Shown here: piece after piece, positions 60,016 to 64,000 of the stretch
Layout: every line of letters starts with the position of its first letter
How positions within the stretch are numbered: the stretch's first letter is position 1
NCBI RefSeq assembly: GCF_000429905.1
Contig: NZ_AUCT01000001.1
Location: 62,001-126,000 of the forward strand
From: Desulfatibacillum aliphaticivorans DSM 15576
Lineage (GTDB): Bacteria; Desulfobacterota; Desulfobacteria; Desulfobacterales; Desulfatibacillaceae
Length of the DNA: 64,000 bases
Direction of reading: 5' to 3'
Translations under genes and position numbers: made by a program
The notes under the pieces: model-generated
The model's input: the letters and a program-made list of their open reading frames with translations, nothing else
Databases searched by the model: none
Told to the model about the DNA's origin: nothing

Positions 60016-61503
60016 CTATTCAATGCCTTCGCCCGCCGGTTTGCGGATCAGGCTGATGGCCCTTTCCAGGGCTTTGGATTTGTTCAGGGTTTCCTGATGC
60101 TCGGTCGCGGGATCGGAATCCGCCACAATGCCCGCGCCCGCGCGCACGGTCAGGAGTCCGTCCTCCACCATGGCCGTGCGGATGGTAATGGCAAGATCCA
60201 TGTTGCCGGAAAAGGAAATGTATCCCACGGCGCCGCCGTAAGGCCCCCGGGGCTCTTTTTCAAGCTCCGCGATGATCTCCATGGCCCTTACCTTGGGAGC
60301 GCCGGACAAGGTTCCCGCCGGAAAGCTGGCCTTCAAAAGGTCGAAGCCGTCGCATTCGGGCAGCAGATCGCAGGTGATGTTGGAAACCAGATGCATGACG
60401 TGGGAATACCTCTCCACCACCATCAAATCCGTCACCTGAACCGTTCCCACCTGGGCCACCCGGCCAAGGTCGTTCCGGCCCAAATCCACCAGCATCAGAT
60501 GTTCCGCGCGCTCCTTTTCGTCCTTTAACAGGTCGTCGGCAAGCTGACGGTCTTCCTGCTGGCTTTTGCCCCTGGGACGGGTTCCGGCGATGGGCCGAAG
60601 CGTGGCCACGCCGTTTTCCAGCCTCACCATGGTCTCGGGAGAAGAACCGATGAGGGAAACCTTGTCCAGGTTGAAAAAAAACATATAAGGAGACGGGTTG
60701 ATGTAGCGCTGCGCCCGATACAGGCTGGCTGCGTCCACCGGCGCGGAGCACACATAGGGCTGAGATATGACCGCCTGGATGATGTCGCCCGCCTTGATGT
60801 ATTCCTTGGTCTTGACCACGGCGTTCATATAGTCGGTGGGATCGTACCTGCCTTCCAGGCTTCCGCCTTCCACGGTCTCGGGAGCGGCGGGCGTAGGCGC
60901 AGACAGGGAAGCGTACATGCTTTCCAGCCTTGCCATGGCCTTGTCGAATTCCTCGGCCGGGTCTTCGCCGTTTTCCAGGAATACATGAGCGACCATGGTC
61001 AGGGTGTGCTTCACATTGTCGAACACATACAGTTCGTCCGTAATCATAAAATGCGCCAAGGGCTTGTCCGCAGGCGTGTCATGGGGGATGCGCTCGAAAA
61101 ATGAGACCATCTCGTAGGCCAGGTATCCCACCATGCCGCCCCAGAACCTGGGCAGGTCGGGGAGGTTGACCGGGTTGAAAACCTTCATGATGTCCCGCAG
61201 CACGGACAGGGGGTCGCCCTGATGGGGAATGCGTTGGGAGGATTTTTCGGCGCTCACCTCCACATCTTGGGCGAAAACCTTTACATGGGCGTGGGCCGAA
61301 GTCCCCAAAAAGCTGTACCGGCCCCAGCGCTCGCCGCCCTCCACACTCTCCAGCAAAAAGGCCGGGTTGGCGTCCGCTTTTTTCAACAAGACGGAAACCG
61401 GAGTTTCGGTGTCAGCCAGGATTTCCATGCACACGGGGATGACGTTGCCCTTTTGCGCCAGTTGCAGGAATTCTTCTTTTTTCGGATAGCATCTAAGTTT
61501 CAT
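60016..61503 (-). CDS. trpE: Anthranilate synthase component I TrpE
   Basis: The product has 495 residues. Near the N-terminus FLLESVEGGERWGRYSFLG is the Trp-feedback element (LLES). The chorismate-binding half has GDIIQAVISQ, FNLDKVSLIGSSPETMVRL, IAGTRPRGKSQQED, DLGRNDLGRV, the SFPAGTLSGAPKVRAMEII stretch (split for description), and RAGAGIVADSDPATEHQET. It makes anthranilate with TrpG. The presence of the LLES motif suggests end-product inhibition, on top of attenuation. It lies 29 nt after aroF and 17 nt before trpG. Confidence 0.95.
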   Translation of the reverse strand: MKLRCYPKKEEFLQLAQKGNVIPVCMEILADTETPVSVLLKKADANPAFLLESVEGGERWGRYSFLGTSAHAHVKVFAQDVEVSAEKSSQRIPHQGDPLSVLRDIMKVFNPVNLPDLPRFWGGMVGYLAYEMVSFFERIPHDTPADKPLAHFMITDELYVFDNVKHTLTMVAHVFLENGEDPAEEFDKAMARLESMYASLSAPTPAAPETVEGGSLEGRYDPTDYMNAVVKTKEYIKAGDIIQAVISQPYVCSAPVDAASLYRAQRYINPSPYMFFFNLDKVSLIGSSPETMVRLENGVATLRPIAGTRPRGKSQQEDRQLADDLLKDEKERAEHLMLVDLGRNDLGRVAQVGTVQVTDLMVVERYSHVMHLVSNITCDLLPECDGFDLLKASFPAGTLSGAPKVRAMEIIAELEKEPRGPYGGAVGYISFSGNMDLAITIRTAMVEDGLLTVRAGAGIVADSDPATEHQETLNKSKALERAISLIRKPAGEGIE

Positions 61504-61532
61504 GGCTTTGGCCTCTTTTCTTCCGTGAAAAA

Positions 61533-62552
61533 CTATATTTCGCCCTGGGTGCGGACAAGGTCGTGAATGTCAAAAATCTGCTGGGCCAATTTGCTGAACT
61601 GATGGGGATACAAAGACTGGCCGCCGTCGCTCAGGGCCGCCGCCGGATCGTTGTGCACTTCGATCATCATGCCGTCCACGCCCATGGCCGCCGAAGCCCT
61701 GGCCAAAGGCCCCACCTGGCAACGGTGCCCGCCTGCATGGCTGGGGTCCGTGATTATCGGCAGATGGCTTTCCTTGCGAACCACGGTGATGGCGGAAAGA
61801 TCCAGGGTGTTGCGGCTGTGCATGGCGAAGGTCCTGATGCCGCGCTCGCACAGGACAATCTGGTCGTTGCCCCGTTCCATGATGTATTCCGCGGCCATCA
61901 ACCATTCATCGATGGTGGCGGACATGCCGCGCTTCAGCATGACCGGCTTTTTCGCCAAGCCGGCCCGGCGAAGCAGGGCGAAGTTCTGCATGTTCCGGGT
62001 GCCGATCTGGACCATGTCGGAGTATTCCTCCACCAGGTCGAAGGTTTCGTTGTCCATGACTTCGGTGACGATCTTCAGGCCGGTTTCCTCGCGAACCGCT
62101 GCGAGAATCTTAAGCCCTTCCTCGCCAAGGCCCTGAAAGGAATAAGGAGAGGTGCGGGGCTTGAAGGCGCCGCCCCGGAACATTTCCGCGCCGGATTCCT
62201 TGACGCTTTTGCCGATGGCCATGCATTGCTCCAGGTTTTCCACGGCGCAGGGGCCGGCCATAAGCACGGGCCGTCCCTCGCCGATGGCCACGTCGCCCAT
62301 GCGGACCACCGTATTTTCCGGCTTGGTTTCCCGGCTTACCAGCTTGTAAGGACGGGTTACGGGGATAAGCTCTTTTACGCCCGGCAGGCCCTGAAATCGG
62401 GCGGGATCCACGGCGCCCTGGTTATGAAGGATGCCGATAGCCGTCCTGTGACCGCCGGGAATGGGCCTGGCAGTGAATCCGGCGGCCTCAATGCGTTTGA
62501 TTACATCGTCAATTTGGTCCTGGGTTGCGTTTTGTTTCATGACCAGCAGCAT
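61533..62552 (-). CDS. aroF: DAHP synthase AroF, type I-beta
   Basis: This enzyme makes DAHP from PEP and erythrose-4-phosphate, the entry step of aromatic synthesis. The product has 339 residues. Residues 1-70 form the ferredoxin-like regulatory domain (LLVMKQNATQDQIDDVIKRI, GILHNQ..LPGVKELIPVTRPYKLVSRE) seen in Thermotoga-type I-beta enzymes. The catalytic barrel has MAGPCAVEN (metal Cys), FRGGAFKPRTSPYSFQGLGEEGL (split), KRGMSATIDEWL, ITDPSHAGGHR and MIEVHNDP. It is the first structural gene after the trp attenuator. The start ATG is preceded by GGGAGA. Confidence 0.95.
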   Translation of the reverse strand: MLLVMKQNATQDQIDDVIKRIEAAGFTARPIPGGHRTAIGILHNQGAVDPARFQGLPGVKELIPVTRPYKLVSRETKPENTVVRMGDVAIGEGRPVLMAGPCAVENLEQCMAIGKSVKESGAEMFRGGAFKPRTSPYSFQGLGEEGLKILAAVREETGLKIVTEVMDNETFDLVEEYSDMVQIGTRNMQNFALLRRAGLAKKPVMLKRGMSATIDEWLMAAEYIMERGNDQIVLCERGIRTFAMHSRNTLDLSAITVVRKESHLPIITDPSHAGGHRCQVGPLARASAAMGVDGMMIEVHNDPAAALSDGGQSLYPHQFSKLAQQIFDIHDLVRTQGEI

Positions 62553-62584
62553 GTTTTTGTCTCCCGAATGTTGTGTTTTTTGTT

Positions 62585-62600
62585 TCCGCCTTTTGGCGGA
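62585..62600 (-). other. Small hairpin in the aroF leader
   Basis: TTCCGCC (62584-62590) and GGCGGAG (62595-62601) pair around four T residues on the plus strand, giving AAAA on the minus strand. It sits about 33 nt upstream of the aroF start, between the second terminator-like hairpin and the ribosome site, so it may act on translation or mRNA stability. Confidence 0.5.
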
Positions 62601-62614
62601 GAAAATATTGCAAC

Positions 62615-62650
62615 GAAAAAAGGCCGCGGGATGATTCCCACGGCCTTTTT
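62615..62650 (-). terminator. Second terminator-like hairpin in the trp leader
   Basis: On the minus strand AAAAAGGCCGTGGGA pairs with TCCCGCGGCCTTTTT with one mismatch around AATCA, and six T residues follow. It comes directly after the attenuator terminator and before aroF, giving two terminators in tandem in one leader. Confidence 0.75.
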
Positions 62651-62660
62651 CAGAAGATCA

Positions 62661-62703
62661 AAATAAAAAAGGATCGTGGGCTGTGCTCCCACGATCCTTT
62701 TGG
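62661..62703 (-). terminator. trp operon attenuator terminator
   Basis: On the minus strand AAAAGGATCGTGGG pairs perfectly over 14 bp with CCCACGATCCTTTT around AGCACAG, followed by a run TTTTTTATTT. It lies 20 nt after the stop of a Trp-rich leader peptide, as required for ribosome-mediated attenuation. Confidence 0.88.
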
Positions 62704-62722
62704 CTTTTTATGTCAGCTGTTG

Positions 62723-62815
62723 TCAGCTCCGGCCAAGTACGCGGGCGCACCTCATCCAGACCTGCCACCACCAGCAGTTGTTCAAAGTAAAGGAATTGTT
62801 GATTGCGTTCTTCAA
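62723..62815 (-). CDS. trpL: trp operon leader peptide (30 aa)
   Basis: A 30-codon reading frame starts with TTG at 62815, behind AAAGGAAA, and ends with TGA at 62723-62725. It contains CWWWQVW: three consecutive Trp codons (62765-62773) and a fourth three codons later (62756-62758). No upstream ATG is in frame, so the TTG start is by elimination. Stalling at the Trp codons would allow an alternative pairing and prevent formation of the terminator at 62661-62703. Such a density of the rarest codon immediately before a terminator and ahead of trp genes leaves little doubt about the function, though the start codon is unproven. Confidence 0.82.
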   Translation of the reverse strand: MKNAINNSFTLNNCWWWQVWMRCARVLGRS

Positions 62816-62856
62816 AGTATTTTTCCTTTCGGGACGTAACTGTCCGTCTTTGGGCT

Positions 62857-62885
62857 TAATAAAGGAATTGGCGGCAGAGTGTCAA
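62857..62885 (-). promoter_or_regulatory. σ70-type promoter of the aroF-trp operon
   Basis: On the minus strand TTGACA (62885-62880) is separated by exactly 17 bases from TTATTA (62862-62857). Transcription would start about 35 nt ahead of the leader peptide. No TrpR-like palindrome was seen around it. Confidence 0.78.
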
Positions 62886-62985
62886 GATCTTTTTTCTTCC
62901 TTAACAGAAATCGAATATTTTCAAAGGAGAAAAAAAAGTCTTCTCCCACCCATAAGATCCAGCAGGAAAGACGGCTTTGCGTTTC

Positions 62986-64000
62986 TCAGTTTTCGGGATT
63001 CAGGACGGCGTTGACCACGCGGCCCAGGACGCTGCGGGTTACGGGTTTATGGAGGATGTCCTTGATGTTGGGAGACTCGGAGGCTTTTCCTATCACTCCG
63101 TCTCCCAGGCCGGAGCTTAAGATAAACGGCAGGTTCGGGTTGAGCTCCGCCGCCTTCTTGGCAAGTTCCACGCCGGTCAGGGTGGGCATGGTGAGGTCGG
63201 AAATCACCAGGGCGAATTTTTGGGGGTCGGCTTGGATCAATTCCAGGGCCGTGAGGCTGTCGTTCGCGGCCGTAGAGATGTAACCCAGGTTTTTGAGCAT
63301 TTGGCCCAGCATATTGGCAACCGTACCCTCATCGTCCACCACCAGAACTTCCTGCCCGTTTCCTTTTATGGGCTGGCTGGACGAAGCTGCTGCAGCGCTC
63401 GGGAGCTTTTCCATGCAAGGCAGATAGACGTTAAAAACCGTTCCCGCATCGATTTTGCTTTCCACGGAAATACGCCCGCCCAATTGATTGAGGATGCCAA
63501 TGACTGTTGACAGGCCCAGGCCGGTTCCTTCGCCCCGTTTTTTCGTGGTGAAGTAGGGGTCGAAAATCCTGTCCATGGTTTCCTTGTCCATGCCTTGTCC
63601 CGTATCCTGCACTTTCAAATGGAGATAATACATGCCGTTTGCGCCTGATTCCTCCAGGTCGGGAGGAAGATCCGCGTATTTTTTCTGCTTCAGGCTAATG
63701 GTCAGTTCGCCGCCTTTTTCCTGCATGGCGTAGTAGGCGTTGGTGGACAAGTTCATGATGATCTGGTGGATCTGGGTGGGGTCCGCCAATACCGGCAGGC
63801 AGTTGATTTGTATGTCCTGGTTAATATTAATTGTGGAGGGGATGGAGGCCCGCACGAATTTGACGGCTTCCTTTAGAATAGCGGCCACATGGACGGGTGT
63901 TCGCTCGGCGTCGGCCTGCCTGCTGAAGGTCAGAATATGGCCCACCAGGTCCGAAGCCCGCAGCGCCGCCTGGTATATGGCCTGGGCGCTTTCCTGGTTT
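62986..64000 (-). CDS. Hybrid histidine kinase, C-terminal part (5' end outside the window)
   Basis: The frame continues to the right edge (…QAIYQAALRASDLVGHILTFSRQ), so this is the C-terminal part of a longer kinase; the GTG near 63945 is internal. Visible are the end of the HisKA helix, the ATPase domain (NLSTNAYYAM, VQDTGQGMD, GEGTGLGLSTVIGIL) and a receiver (VVDDEGTVANML, acceptor Asp in LVISDLTMPTLTG, K in ILHKPVTR). It resembles the kinase at 43125-46175 in this region (domain order and the DLT/DMTMP receiver). The sensory portion lies outside. It is transcribed towards the trp promoter region, with about 100 bp between its stop and the -35. Confidence 0.9.
   Translation of the reverse strand, partial: NQESAQAIYQAALRASDLVGHILTFSRQADAERTPVHVAAILKEAVKFVRASIPSTININQDIQINCLPVLADPTQIHQIIMNLSTNAYYAMQEKGGELTISLKQKKYADLPPDLEESGANGMYYLHLKVQDTGQGMDKETMDRIFDPYFTTKKRGEGTGLGLSTVIGILNQLGGRISVESKIDAGTVFNVYLPCMEKLPSAAAASSSQPIKGNGQEVLVVDDEGTVANMLGQMLKNLGYISTAANDSLTALELIQADPQKFALVISDLTMPTLTGVELAKKAAELNPNLPFILSSGLGDGVIGKASESPNIKDILHKPVTRSVLGRVVNAVLNPEN

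Noticed and set aside
62857..62885. TrpR operator overlapping the trp promoter
   Set aside because: No palindrome of the CTAG-centred TrpR type is present; control appears to be by attenuation.

Overview
The window looks like a chromosomal segment of a Gram-negative, anaerobic, sulfate-reducer-like Desulfobacterota (Deltaproteobacteria; Desulfobacterales is my best guess). This is inferred from the GC-rich coding style, the many PAS-containing hybrid kinases, a classical menaquinone locus, a σ54-type activator, and short palindromic repeats in the intergenic spaces. No rRNA, tRNA or CRISPR array was seen.

Layout. 1-9.0 kb: the end of an outer-membrane barrel gene, a small coiled-coil protein, a PlsC acyltransferase, a TauE/SafE permease, a secreted Cys-rich protein, a lipoprotein amidohydrolase, a short membrane-anchored hypothetical, then about 950 bp of repeat-rich non-coding DNA. 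8.9-16.5 kb: a TetR regulator behind two perfect palindromes, two SDR dehydrogenases, two ThDP-dependent enzymes (the second closely resembles sulfoacetaldehyde acetyltransferase, Xsc) and a BASS-type transporter; this looks like a catabolic locus. 16.7-18.6 kb: a probable defence pair, an AAA/ABC-type ATPase and a TOPRIM/DUF4435-like protein (PARIS/OLD-like), the second interrupted by a frameshift in a run of nine T. 18.8-27.8 kb: menF-menD-menB-menA-menC-menE-menH, the classical menaquinone pathway from chorismate to the prenylated naphthoate; the DHNA-CoA thioesterase and the MenG/UbiE methylase are not here. An HD-domain protein follows.

29.5-36.0 kb, minus strand: an LCAD-like acyl-CoA dehydrogenase and an HSL-type esterase, then a tight four-gene operon: a divergent SpeD-family pyruvoyl decarboxylase, a BioF2/FemAB-like acyltransferase, an ATP-grasp ligase and a fold-III PLP decarboxylase. 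I do not recognise this as a described pathway; it is the best candidate here for an undescribed biosynthetic system. 36.9-43.1 kb: a σ54 activator with a degenerate receiver, an RsuA/RluB-type pseudouridine synthase, argJ, a DPPR-synthase-like UbiA prenyltransferase overlapping a DprE1-like oxidase (decaprenyl-phospho-arabinose-type chemistry), and a small hypothetical.

43.1-53.6 kb: a 7TM-PAS hybrid kinase, then phoB-phoR and pstS-pstC-pstA-pstB-phoU. Direct repeats with 11-nt period (Pho-box-like) precede both phoB and pstS. 53.9-62.9 kb, minus strand: one nine-gene operon aroF-trpE-trpG-trpD-trpC-trpF-trpB-trpA-aroB, headed by a promoter, a Trp-rich leader peptide, a textbook attenuator and a second terminator-like hairpin, so that entry into the shikimate pathway and tryptophan synthesis probably share attenuation control. 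The window ends inside a second hybrid kinase.

Intergenic DNA carries several repeat families: (i) hairpins with an invariant AGCAGTATC loop and covarying stems, (ii) GTAGGTTGGGTT / GTCGGGTC palindromes, (iii) GTTCCCATGC..GTGGGAA palindromes, and (iv) MITE-like elements with inverted ends.
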